Source: Eunapius fragilis
Lineage: Eukaryota; Porifera; Demospongiae; Spongillida; Spongillidae
Length of the DNA: 64,000 nt
Reading direction: 5' to 3'
NCBI GenBank assembly: GCA_963681505.1
Contig: OY811990.1
Span: forward strand, 740,679 to 804,678
The number at the start of each line of letters is the position of its first letter. The stretch's first letter is position 1. Shown here piece by piece: positions 32,487 through 43,437 of this stretch. The translations under genes were made by a program, and so were the position numbers. The notes beneath the pieces were generated by a model that worked only from the letters and a program-made list of their open reading frames with translations, was not told where the DNA came from and did no database searches.

Positions 32487-33582
32487 TAAGTTTTTTTGGT
32501 GGATTTGGTATTCTATTTAGTTCTTGACCATGTGTATAGACCCAGGTAGCAAAAACGTTACTTGTGCGATCATGATTGATTTATTTTAGAGGTGTACCAT
32601 TATACTAGTCCCCAGATAACTCCATTGAGGACCAAAGGGTAATAAAGGTTAAAAGCACTGGCAGAAGCGAAGCCATATGATAAATGTCCCTAAGTAAACT
32701 GATCTCACGCCATGCGCCGCAATACATTACCAAATTGACGTAAGCAAGTTTGGCGTTATACACTGTGCAAATGATTTGTTATACGATAGTGCATTATATT
32801 ATACGCACCCGTATATATGGTTCTATAATCAGGTGCGTATATTTTCAAATATACGCGATCACGTGACATTCATCTCGCTTAGCAAGCCTTTGAATTCACT
32901 TTGTGGCTATCCTGTCGGTCATAAGCGCTTCATATTCCGTGTACTCCCACCCCACGTTCCTGATCCAAATTAGAATTCAATTGAAATTTGCACAAGTACA
33001 ACGGAACTACAAACTAACAGCCCGAGGTGGCATTCAGCATAACTTCGTTCCAAGTCGCCTGTACAGAACAACTGTGAATTCTTATCGTCAAAATTATTTA
33101 ACTCACCGCATAAAGATCCTTGCGAACTGTCGTGTTGATACAACAGAGACATTGAAACGAAGACGAAATTGGCGGCAACGCTTACTTTTCTAGTCACGTT
33201 TGATCTAGCAAATTGTGAACAGCTGGGAAAGGTCAAGGAGATTAAACGCTTACTGGACCTGTCAGCAACAATCACGATGAAACTGTCTGATATTACCCGA
33301 CTTGTCAAAGTGTCCGGATTCGTCCAACACGTAGCCAGTTACAACAACTTTAGATAAATGGACGAGTGTAGCAGCACTTCGCAAAACAAAAAATGACATA
33401 CCTTTTTCTACCTGCTTCGTTTACCAGTTTCAATTGCTCAACGGGAACACTTCGGACATTCCAAACTGGTGCAAATAGTGAGAAGTGATTAGCAACACTA
33501 TTTTTCTCGTTAACTTAGACTTACCCTTCAAAAAATACGCTGATATAAAGGGTCCATTTTCAGAGACTTCACATTAAAATCA
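32487..33582. other. Spacer with a CACTG terminus and possible coding scraps
   Basis: CACTGTGCAAATGATTTG starts at 32761 and is followed by TATACG-type motifs to ~32868, the same family as the terminus at 22599. From 33196 to 33354 the plus frame FDLANCEQLGKVKEIKRLLD is open up to a stop, with no recognised domain and no clear splice sites. No supported gene. Confidence 0.4.
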
Positions 33583-34721
33583 ACAAGTAAATAAAAAACA
33601 TTCTCTATGAGAAAGTTGGTGGCATATAGGATTTGAAGGCAATGGTGGTGTAAAAAGGAAGGAAACAAGGGTCTAATAATAAGGGAAAATGGAATAGTCC
33701 TATATTTAGCACACGAACAACATACTATATCCTACATATAGAAATGTGCTAAATATAGGACTATTCCATTTTCCCTTATTATTAGACCCTTGTTTCCTTC
33801 CTTTTTACACCACCATTGCCTTCAAATCCTATATGCCACCAACTTTCTCATAGAGAATGTTTTTTATTTACTTGTTTCATTGATTTTTATTCATACCCGA
33901 TTATGAGCCGTATAGCATGTTAAGTAATCCATCGTGATATGAGAGGGAGGTTGTAAAGGTACGACATACCTTCGAGTGACCTTAACTCTTTTCGCCGAGC
34001 GAGATGCACGTTCAGGACTATGGCAATATCGCTGTCTTTTTTCAGGATCTGTACCTTGCACGTGAAGGCATTTTGAAAAAAAAAAAACTACTTCACTAAG
34101 TTACAAAGAGCGTCAAACTTACAACGATCGAATAACAAGTATGATTCTAATAGTACGCACGTGCACGTTATTATAACCGCCAGTTAATTACCACTACGTG
34201 TAGTGCCCAGACCATACACATTTGATTACAAGATGTATACTGCTAGTACTTCGTATAGTGGTATAAAGAGCGAAGTAGGACCTATCCGAGTCTTGTCAGT
34301 GCAGTAAGCTTAACTATACGTGATTTGCTAACACAACCACCGATATATGTCATGTAGCCTCGAGACGTTTTGACCACAGAAGCGATAATGCCAACGAATT
34401 CTGAAGCCATTGGTGCAATTTTCATTTCTTAAAAGTGTTCCTATCCCGAGTTATGCGTGGTCAAGAACAAGAACAAGAACAAGAACAAGAAGAAGAAATA
34501 CGTGAGACTGGGTACGAGTTTCAATAATTGTTTTGTTCTCTATAACCACGCGGTTTTGTGACATCAAACAAACACGAAACTGCTTGTTGCCTTCTTGTAC
34601 GACGACGATAACAAGGTAAGCCATCCGCTCGTCGGGAGTCTTGTTAGAAGCGGGTCGCGTTTTTTTAATGACATTCATAATCGGGGTCAAATCCTATATG
34701 AGAGTTACTAACGTAACTCTC
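33583..34721 (+). mobile_element. Family H composite element, copy 4
   Basis: Near-perfect hairpin 33583-33875; downstream module with GTTCCTATCCCGAGTTATGC and an (AAGAAC)n tract at ~34468-34493 in place of (GAC)n; GGGTCGCGTTTTTTTAATG; end stem-loop 34700-34721 (stem GAGAGTTAC, loop TAAC). Same order as copy 2. Non-coding. Confidence 0.65.
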
Positions 34722-35788
34722 GGGCAATGAAATAGCCCGCCTAAAATTTACAAGTCACGAGCGGAAAGCAAACCACATTCCTAATTGGAGAAGCTCTTCA
34801 CAGCAAAATTGTTACAATCTGTACCAGGATGATATATGTATATCAATATGTATCAGATACGTTAGTCAATGTGTATCATATATGTAGGTAGGGACAATCT
34901 GATACAGATTTATCTGACAATCTGACACAGTAAAACTACATTATGATTCATATATTTAACAATACGTGGCAGAATGATTTACATACTTGTATCACATGCT
35001 GCACCAGTTATTCTTATGTCGCATAAAATTATATCCGGTACACCTCATATATAGAAATGCAGCATAATATATGGATGAAATCAAACTCGAAGCTACGTTC
35101 GTGGCGATGATATATAATGAAGTCACGACAGCTACTGAGGTATAAGTTAAGACTTTTGAACAGTTCCCGTTTATGGTGGTGAGGTGAATACTACGTAGCA
35201 ATCATTGATACAGGGGCGGATACACGATTCCTGGAAGAGGGGGGGGGGGTCCAATATGAATTATTAATGAGGGGTGGAACCTACCGTCTCGCAGCTAGGG
35301 GGTATGGAGGAGCGCTGGAAGCTCCTCCATGGGGGTCTGGGGCTCCGCCCCAGATGCTATGCGTTATTCGCGTTTTACGCGCATGGCAATAAGCCACTGG
35401 GTAAGAGGGGAAAATGAAATGCATTAATTTGAAAAGGATAAGATTATAATACCGCTTGAGCATGGCAAGAGAAATGTTATTTGCACCTCTAAATCTACTC
35501 AAAATGAAATCATTAAATACTAGCTAGCTACATTAGCAAGAGAACAATAATATTTTTAAAATGTGTGCACAATTGCTCAGTATAAAATTACCTTTAATGA
35601 TTGCTACACTAGTATACATGTAGTTATCTCTGTGGCCTCGCAGGGGTGATCTGTTTACCTCAGAGAATTATTGCTTTTGTTATTACTTCAAAATATGGAA
35701 ATTTCTATCATATGTTTCTTTTGGCGTTAAATCTTATGTGGTAGAGCGGTTGTTTCAGGATTATCTACAGTTTCATGAAAGGCCAACG
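34722..35788. other. Spacer with a CAGTGGCG-family relic
   Basis: TACAGGGGCGGATACACGA at ~35209 and a GGGGCTCCGCCCCAG snapback at ~35339-35353 are remnants of the G/C-rich non-autonomous family nested at 11.3-13.0 kb. TATCAGATAC-type low-complexity repeats occupy 34825-34930. No gene seen. Confidence 0.45.
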
Positions 35789-37926
35789 CGGGAAAAAATT
35801 TCGGTGGTATCGCGCGCGTAATGAAGTGACATTTGTGCGCGAGAGGTACGCGCAATCACGCGTGTATGTGTGCTGCATTGCGCACAATGGACGCGCAATT
35901 TGATCGGTTAATGGCCGTTTTTCACGCCAGCGTGAGGAGTAGCGCGCGAAGAATCACTTCATATCGCGTTATATCTCGTTGGCGCTTGCTAGCTCGCAAT
36001 TCATATGTATCAAACTGAATATTCATATATATCAAACTGAAGAGTCTAATTGATCAATAAACAAGTTACAATGAATACACATGGCAATCTTTTCACAAAG
36101 GTCAACTATTAGCAATACACAGGTCACTTCCCAGGTAATCCTCCATTATCGCCATCAAGTTTGACACGCGGTTAGAGCAGCTGGTATCGATGTCGATGCA
36201 TGCAGCCATCTTAGATCTGGGAACTGAAGTGCATTCATTCTCTCTTCATCAGGATTTCCAGTGCGATATTTGTACTTGAGGTGTACTTTATAGGAGACAC
36301 GCTGTGTGCGCGCTTGTGATAAGCAGTGGGCAACTCGTTTTAAAAATTACGCACTTAACAATTTTTACCTTTCGGTCTTCTTTGATGCAATGGGCGTGCA
36401 GTTCCATATAACGGCAGTGTTCTAGATGACTATGTATCACGGTGATTGCCCTTACATTTTCATTTTCAATCACATTTTCTAAGCATAGCTTACATTTATC
36501 CGTGCCGCTGCTGTTTTCCCCTCTCCGCTATCTCATCTTTACCAAGCGCACTCTTCATATCTTACTCCGTTCCTGACGAATGGTATTTAGGTGTTAATGA
36601 GGACACGAATGAGTGAGTACGTACCATGTGCAGTTATTAATCCTTTTTGTCACTAGGCCAAACCACTTCGCCAACAGAGCTATGTACCGGTATCGTCTTC
36701 AAGTGGAGCAATTTGATAGGAATCACACTATTGGTGTTGTCACCATCGACAGACACCAAGGCATGAGTAGGAACTAGAAAAAAAGCTAAAATATAAGTTC
36801 AGGCTCTCCGATGGAGTAATATACTTACCGTGCCAACACGCACGTTCTTTTCATCGCATATTTATTTTGTAGAACACGTGAATCGCCAGTCATGTGACAT
36901 TGTGTTGTTCCGTTCTTCTTTTTAAGTGACCATAAATAGCATGCCCATAGAAATAAAGGCTGGCTCATCGTACATCGGAAACTTTGAACACTGCGAAGCC
37001 TCTTCAACGTTAACGTTTCATAAGACAAAACCATGCCCGTCTGTTGTCTGTTGTAAATGATTTAGAACAGATATATTAATTGTTACACGTTAAAACTTTT
37101 TTAAGAGACGACCCTTTAAGCACTACTGGAAAATTTGTGCAAGCCAGACAGGGTTTTATTATCATAGCGTGAATGATCGATCAATTGCGAGACCGCGAGA
37201 TCAATTCGTAATGACGCGCAATTGATCTCGCGGTCTCGCAATTGATCGATCATTCACGCTATGATAATAAAACCCTGTCTGACTTGCACAAATTTTCCAG
37301 TAGTGCTTAAAGGGTCGTCTCTTAAAAAAGTTTTAACGTGTAACAATTAATATATCTGTTCTAAATCATTTACAACAGACAACAGACGGGCATGGTTTTG
37401 TCTTATGAAACGTTAACGTTGAAGAGGCTTCGCAGTGTTCAAAGTTTCCGATGTACGATGAGCCAGCCTTTATTTCTATGGGCATGCTATTTATGGTCAC
37501 TTAAAAAGAAGAACGGAACAACACAATGTCACATGACTGGCGATTCACGTGTTCTACAAAATAAATATGGGAAGTGACCTTCTGTGTATTGCTAATAGTT
37601 GACCTTTGTGAAAAGATTGCCATGTGTATTCATTGTAACTTGTTTATTGATCACTTTATTGATCAATTAGACTCTTCAGTTTGATATATATGAATATTCA
37701 GTTTGATATATATGAATGCGAGCTAGCACGCGCCAACGAGATATAACGCGATATGAAGTGATTCTTCGCGCGCTACTCCTCACGCTGGCGTGAAAAACGG
37801 CCATTAACCGATCAAATTGCGCGTCCATTGCGCACAATGCAGCACACATACACGCGTGATTGCGCGTACCTCTCGCGCACAAATGTCACTTCATTACGCG
37901 CGCGATACCGCCGAAATTTTTCCCCG
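35789..37926. mobile_element. 2.1 kb giant palindromic element with one asymmetric segment
   Basis: The sequence from CGGGAAAAAATTTCGG (35789) to its complement (ending 37926) folds on a centre near 37205. The inner 36852-37565 and the outer 35789-36140 / 37566-37926 are paired with few mismatches. Only the left arm carries an extra ~710 bp (36141-36851). Small ORFs repeated on both arms (starting MCARGTRNHACMCAALR and MVLSYETLTLKRLRSV) are mirror images, not separate genes. No target duplication was identified. Confidence 0.85.
36141..36851 (-). other. Unpaired 710 bp segment with exon-like pieces
   Basis: Minus-strand segment at 36369-36513 reads SGTDKCKLCLENVIENENVR, then HSHLEHCRYMELHAHC, ending at a gtaaaa donor: a CxxC..H..HC..HxHC pattern like a zinc-binding fold. 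A second minus-strand stretch (~36645-36778) reads PTHALVSVDGDNTNSVIPIK, then VGEVVWPSDKKD and a stop, after a tttctag acceptor. These look like host exons, either captured by the element or left when the right arm lost its copy. Phases of the two do not obviously join. Confidence 0.4.
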
Positions 37927-38640
37927 GGAAGCTAAGCATTGCAGCATCTTTGTGATACTGACATTGATCGTGTAAAGCTAAGTACCCTTGTCTACCGGTT
38001 GGCTTATTGTATTTCTGCATAGACAATGCAAGTAAGACACCTAGGTTGTATGATAACTTTTAGGAGGAAACAGTATATGCAATGCTTACAGTATCCACCT
38101 TGCTGTGAGGGGCTGCATACCAACCATTTGTACTGCTCAAGCCATGAACGTTGGTAAGATATACACTTTATCCTTTTTTTCCGAACTCTTTATCACGTTG
38201 CAGCAGAAAACTCGTAATTCTTATCAGGCACAAAATGATGTTTCAGATGTTGCTGTAAATCATGCTTGGAAAGATAACTCAGTTTTATCCTTGCAGCAGC
38301 TATGTCCCCAATGTCATAAAAAATTGATGAATTTCCAGGACAGCTTTCTGTTGCTGGGGTATAGTATCAAATAAAATGAAGCAACAGTTAATATGTTAGC
38401 CCGTTAGGTCAGTTATGTACATTTAATCTTTTAGTAATTTACCATTTGTTGCATCCAATTTTGACAATTCATAGCTGTTTTCTCCTGGACTTGTTGTACT
38501 ATAAACTGCAGCAAATTGCGTTTCTCAATACACTTAATTCATGCACAGCTGTGCATGCTAAAAAAAACTTATGCTCACTTGGTATACTGTGGTAGTACAG
38601 AGAATGACACAGCAATACCATGATCTGGGTCATTATCATC
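37927..38640. other. Spacer with weak exon candidates
   Basis: Plus-strand pieces at ~38100-38152 (ending at gtaagata), ~38207-38282 and 38296-38370 (CPQCHKKLMNFQDSFLLL) have splice-like borders but no recognised domain and uncertain phase. Not supported as a gene. Confidence 0.25.
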
Positions 38641-38734
38641 TTCACAAGCGCTTGAGTTGTATTCCTGACCTCAAGGTTGTGTAAGAAAACTTATAAGGTA
38701 CATGGAGGCCAAATACAATACACGATCGAAGCTC

Positions 38735-38935
38735 ACCTTCAATGGTAATCACTTCTGGAACGATATTGTTATCAGTACTGCAGCTACTGCTGCACTTCCC
38801 CTTCCTCTTCGATGTTCCTGACTGCTTGACGTGAGTTCTATGACTTCTGTCTATCAATAGCCACACCATCCACCTTTGGGCTACTTCTTTTTTCGCCGCC
38901 GGCCCGCCACACATGTCGTTCGAGGCTGACATCAT
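38735..38935 (-). CDS. Candidate first exon, minus strand
   Basis: Starts MMSASNDMCGGPAAKKEVAQ, continues RWMVWLLIDRSHRTH and a Lys/Ser-rich stretch, and ends VPEVITIEG at a gtgagc donor. Composition is plausible for an N-terminal exon with a basic, serine-rich linker. No downstream partner exon was recognised, so function is unknown. Confidence 0.35.
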
Positions 38936-39099
38936 ATGAGTGCGTTCAAGTAATGATATGCTTATCTTAAGATTAAACATTTAATTTTAGGTCTTTTTGC
39001 AAAAAAATCTGAAATGTGTCGCTGGTTTCCCGCTCACTTCGTTGCATTCGCTACTATCCCACGTGCGCGCTAATTTTCGTTAATTATATTCATACTCCA

Positions 39100-39370
39100 G
39101 TTGGGAGGGGGAGGGGGGGGATCCAGACACCCTGGACCCCCTCCCCTCCCTGGATCCGCCCCTGTTGATATCTCATGTAGACCATTTAATTCCAAGGTGC
39201 GCTACATTTCGAATAGTAATACGAGATGGAAAGTCCGGGAGCGATCCAAGGCGAGAAGAGGACCCTACAAAAAAATCTTGCGACGGTTTGCCAAGACTTA
39301 CAATGTCTTTGCAAGTCCTGTCAAGATTTCCTAAGGTCTTGACAGGACTTATTACGTCTAATCGAGACAT
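39100..39370. repeat. G/C-rich relic and CAAGACTTG-type repeat
   Basis: GGATCCAGACACCCTGGACC ending in GGATCCGCCCCTG (~39119-39163) is a deleted copy of the CAGTGGCG-type family. Next to it, 39262-39350 (CCTACAAAAAAATCTTGCG, then CGGTTTGCCAAGACTTAC) is the reverse complement of 51290-51355, a dispersed repeat built from CAAGACTT/GTCTTG motifs. Confidence 0.6.
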
Positions 39371-40302
39371 GCTCTATTGACAAATGAAAAGTATAAACAT
39401 GCTTCTCGAGCGATAGCGTAATACGTAAATGATTCACTGTTCCTCAATTTAACTTTTTAATCTGTTTTTATTACAGATGCACTTACAACAAACATACACC
39501 ATAAGAATAAAAAGCAAACTACCTGCTATCTATTCAAGTGTAAGAAAAATAAAAGCAATTATATACACAAGAAAGTGGTCACATAATTAGTTATGATCAT
39601 ATTTATTGGACAGTCTGATTGCATTCAGATTATTGTCATGGCCTTTAACTAAGAGATTGCTTTTGAAACGATTTTATCAAGACAAATACAAACTATTCTG
39701 GAAGTTGCACAATGTTGGACTTTGATAAATAGGTCTAGTTTCTTGTAAGCTTTTATATATTTTCTCTACAACATGAGCCTGCATCACTGTACCATGAGGA
39801 GCACACTAAAAAAGGTTGTACAACTGCCTTGGGTGAAGGCATGTTGGTGAAGAACTGAATGCAACCAAATACAAGTTTATATTCATCACTGATGAATACA
39901 CAAACTGAGCTGTTGCGCTTCCCCTTTTCTAAATTAATCTCAGAGCAGTAGAGAACATTATTCTTTAGATACTTTGTGTACTTTATTATAGTATCACCAC
40001 ATAACAATAGATTTCTTTCTTCGCCTGATGTAGGACTTGAAGACCCAGATTCACAGAGATATGCATGCTCTCCAACACATATGTAAGCATGTGAGTGAAA
40101 GTGCATGCTCAAGTAATTCATCACTGTCATACTTTCATGGTGTGTCAAAGATGAATGTAATAATTGCAGTGTCTGTGTGATGTCAATGTTAAAAATCAAT
40201 TGCTCCAATATGTTCCCTTTTCCATGGTACATATGCCACTGTGCAAAAAATAGGATATACGCTATTGTATATTTTGCGTATATTTCGAGTATACGCATGA
40301 AT

Positions 40303-40640
40303 ACAAGTAAAGAAAAACATTCTCTAACGAGAAAGTTGGTGGGATATAGGAATTGGAGGCAAAGGTGATGTAAAAAGGAGGAGAACAAGGTTTTGAGAAA
40401 AGGGTAAATGAGACAAAAATCCTATATTTAGCACTTCTTTTGGTTCTGTTACATTTACACGTGCTAAATATAGGATTTTTGTCTCATTTACCCTTTTCTC
40501 AAAACCTTGTTCTCCTCCTTTTTACACCACCTTTGCCTCCAATTCCTATATCCCACCAACTTTCTCGTTAGAGAATGTTTTTCTTTACTTGTTTCCTCTA
40601 TTTTTAATTATCATTTTTTATCGATTATTGATACTGACAA

Positions 40641-40677
<37 letters not shown>

Positions 40678-40983
40678 CTTCAATTGCCGTCACGAGCAGA
40701 CGCCCGCTTTTGTTTGGGATCACTGTAAGGAACGCGGGAGAATTCAAACACGTCGTCTGCTCTCCTCTTTTGTTTGCACAATTCTAAATATACGTAAATG
40801 TCGCCATGGGAACGCTTCTATTTAACACTACGCATTACGTAATGATAACGTATGTCAGTTTTATGCTTCATTCATACATCGGATACTTGAAGATGGCCTT
40901 CCAGGAGATTCTAAAGCGATTGGTATAATTGGCGCTCTTTAAAACCATTCCTATCAGGAGTTATACTCACCCGAGAATTAGAA

Positions 40984-41024
<41 letters not shown>

Positions 41025-41246
41025 AGAAGATTTGGCCTGGGGACGAGGAAAAACACGAACTTTTTTGTTCTCTTAAAGCAAACAGTTTGAAGACTGGAAC
41101 AAAACATTAAAATGGCCGTCTTTGCCTTCTGGTTCGATAGGAACAAAGAGCTAAACTATCCGTTTCTTGGTACGCGAGTTATACGCGGGTCGCGTATATT
41201 CACGACCCGGGTCAATTCCTATATAGGAACTACTATCGTAGTTCCT
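40303..41246 (+). mobile_element. Family H composite element, copy 5
   Basis: Hairpin 40303-40592 (arms near perfect; middle arm GTTTTGAGAAAAGGGTAAAT and its complement), poly-C run 40645-40676, GAC module with (GAC)n 40985-41023, CGGGTCGCG, end stem-loop 41225-41246 (stem AGGAACTAC, loop TATC). Very similar (by eye well over 90%) to the reversed copy at 43438-44339. Confidence 0.8.
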
Positions 41247-41689
41247 GATACGCGTGCGTATACGCGAAGTATCCCACTGGTATATTTTGCGTATAGAACC
41301 AATTTCGCACTGCGTATATTTCGAGTATCCTCAAATGTATCACGTGCGCTTATGGAGGATTCTCTAATTAATGTCTCCGGATACTACACTGTACCTACGT
41401 TGACCGTATACTGTATTGGGTGCGCCACCCGATTATGTTCGTTGTATACTGGCTTGATTAGTATTAAAATTATTATCAATATTATATAAAGCAATATAAT
41501 CAATAGACAACGTTCAAGTTCTCCCGCCATCAAGGAAGGAGATACTCCAGTAGTGGCCCTCCAACCCGCCGTTGCCACGAGTTGCTCAGAAATCCATTGC
41601 AACCTCTTCTAACGAAACGCGCGGCAGTAGTTGAGCGTAGGCTTCAAACTGCTTCCCTGTACTGTCACCATAGTCCATATAGCTACAGC

Positions 41690-42360
41690 AAAATAGAGCA
41701 TCCATACGATGCAAATGCAAACAGAGGCCTACACTGACGGCGGGATTGCTTGACAAGCTCAGCTGAATCTGGGCTTTCCTTGTCTAGCTGCAGGGAATAT
41801 ACAGGGTTAAAACAAACGAAGCCTTTACCGTATACTCCAAAGCAATCCGCTACTTCTCTATCTCCGCTCTTGGTATAATTTGTATTCAATTCAACAGACA
41901 CTGATAAACAGCAAGTGTGAATGAAAACGCAATGCTCTGCCTTTGCTAGTTTTTATGACGTCTCTAAATTTGACTCGAGAAAAAAAAGGTGATGATTACT
42001 TACCACCGGTTGAGGTACTATCCACGTGTTACGGGAAATCATAATGGTGAGAGAATGAGATACCTGATTGCGACACAATGCAGTTACGTTCTCAAGATTC
42101 GAAACGGTCTTAGAGATTGAAGCCAACCACGCGCGCTCAGCAAATGGGTCATTGTACAATCTGTCGGATGAAGAGCCGCCAATTAGCCAATGCATTTTGC
42201 AACTAACCAACACCAACAGTTTTTCATCTCGACGAATAGAACGTCGAACGGTAATTTTTCCGCTCAAGCCACGTTGTGCTTGGCTCCTATTGAAATTACT
42301 AACTGAATTTTGTATTAATAAATGGGTGCTGCGTATAAATGGAGCATTATGGATATCCAA
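41690..42360 (-). CDS. Exon-like minus-strand sequence inside the CACTG element
   Basis: The frame 42072-42360 reads MDIHNAPFIRSTHLLIQNSV, then KMHWLIGGSSSDRLYNDPFA and LENVTALCRNQ up to a gtatct donor; 41690-41905 reads VELNTNYTKSGDREVADCFG, then YGKGFVCFNPVYSLQLDKE. Both look protein-coding in composition but match no family I know, and their phases are not clearly compatible. They could be a captured gene fragment or remnants of the element's own gene. Confidence 0.28.
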
Positions 42361-42386
42361 TAAGAGTGAATAGAAAGAGAGGGGTT

Positions 42387-42394
<8 letters not shown>

Positions 42395-42460
<66 letters not shown>

Positions 42461-42465
42461 GGAAG
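42395..42465. repeat. (GA)n microsatellite
   Basis: About 70 bp of nearly pure GA dinucleotide repeat. Confidence 0.97.
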
Positions 42466-42602
42466 AGGAAGATATGGTCACATCACAGGAAGTGACCGAA
42501 AATCTACATGTATGATGCCACACAACTGATGTCATATTCTAATTACACACACACCAATTAAGTTTGTGTACCTGAGACAGCATGAAATGCTTAAACACAT
42601 AC

Positions 42603-43300
42603 GTCCTCAAGGTCTGGTGGTGATTACGTGCAAGGGTGCAATACATTAAATGGTACAACTCACCTTTCAAGTGCCACGCCCACCAAAGTCACGTGACTCC
42701 AATGACCCCATCAAGGTTGAAAGGTCTCAAAGCATGAAAAGCTTTAGGGACATACTGTCCTCAACGTCTGGTGGTGATTACGTGCAAGTGTGCAATACAT
42801 TAAATGGTACAACTCACCTTTCAAGTGCCACGCCCACCAAAGTCACGTGACTCCAATGACCCCATCAAGGTTGAAAGGTCTCAAAGCATGAAAAGCTTTA
42901 GGGACATACTGTCCTCAACGTCTGGTGGTGATTACGTGCAAGTGTGCAATATATTAAATGGTACAACTCACCTTATCAAGTACCACGCCCACCAAAGTCA
43001 CGTGATTCCAATGACCCCATCAAGGTTGAAAGGTCTCAAAGCATGAAAAGCTTTAGGGACATACTGTCCTCAACGTCTGGTGGTGATTACGTGCAAGTGT
43101 GCAATACATTAAATGGTACAACTCACCTTTCAAGTACCACGCCCACCAAAGTCACGTGACTCCAATGACCCCATCAAGGTTGAAAGGTCTCAAAGCATGA
43201 AAAGCTTTAGGGACATACTGTCCTCAATGTCTGGTGGTGATTACGTGCCAGTGTACAATAAATTAAATTGTACAACTCACCTATAAAGTGCCAAGACCAT
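42603..43300. repeat. Tandem array, 154 bp unit, ~4.5 copies
   Basis: Units start at CCTCAACGTCTGGTGGTG, positions 42605, 42759, 42913, 43068 and 43222 (periods 154, 154, 155, 154). Copies are nearly identical except the first and last. The unit contains ACGTGCAAGTGTGCAATAC and CACGTGACTCCAATGACCCC. 154 is not a multiple of three, so the open frames in each unit differ and are not taken as genes. Confidence 0.95.
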
Positions 43301-43437
43301 AAGGTGTCACTGCTATTTCACTGCTATTTCAATGGTGATCATACTGTTGGCCTATTTGTCAGGAACCACTTCAGCTAACCTCTGCAACTCTAGGTCCTTC
43401 TCACTGGGGATCGTGACCATACTCCTGCTCCCTCATC

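Noticed and set aside
22599-32870. CACTG termini at 22599 and 32761 as the two ends of one large element
   Set aside because: Both face the same way, so they are separate left ends, not an inverted pair.
35833-37882. Pairs of identical ORFs on opposite strands as duplicated genes
   Set aside because: They are the two arms of the palindromic element; identity follows from the fold, and no domain is recognisable.
39753-40388. A 211-codon minus-strand ORF as a single gene
   Set aside because: Its first ~30 codons are a family-H hairpin arm, the next part is a CACTG element end, and only the rest is TNP2 coding sequence; it is a chance fusion.
42603-43300. 154 bp repeats as a CRISPR-like array
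   Set aside because: The units are contiguous and nearly identical, with no spacers; a eukaryotic tandem array.
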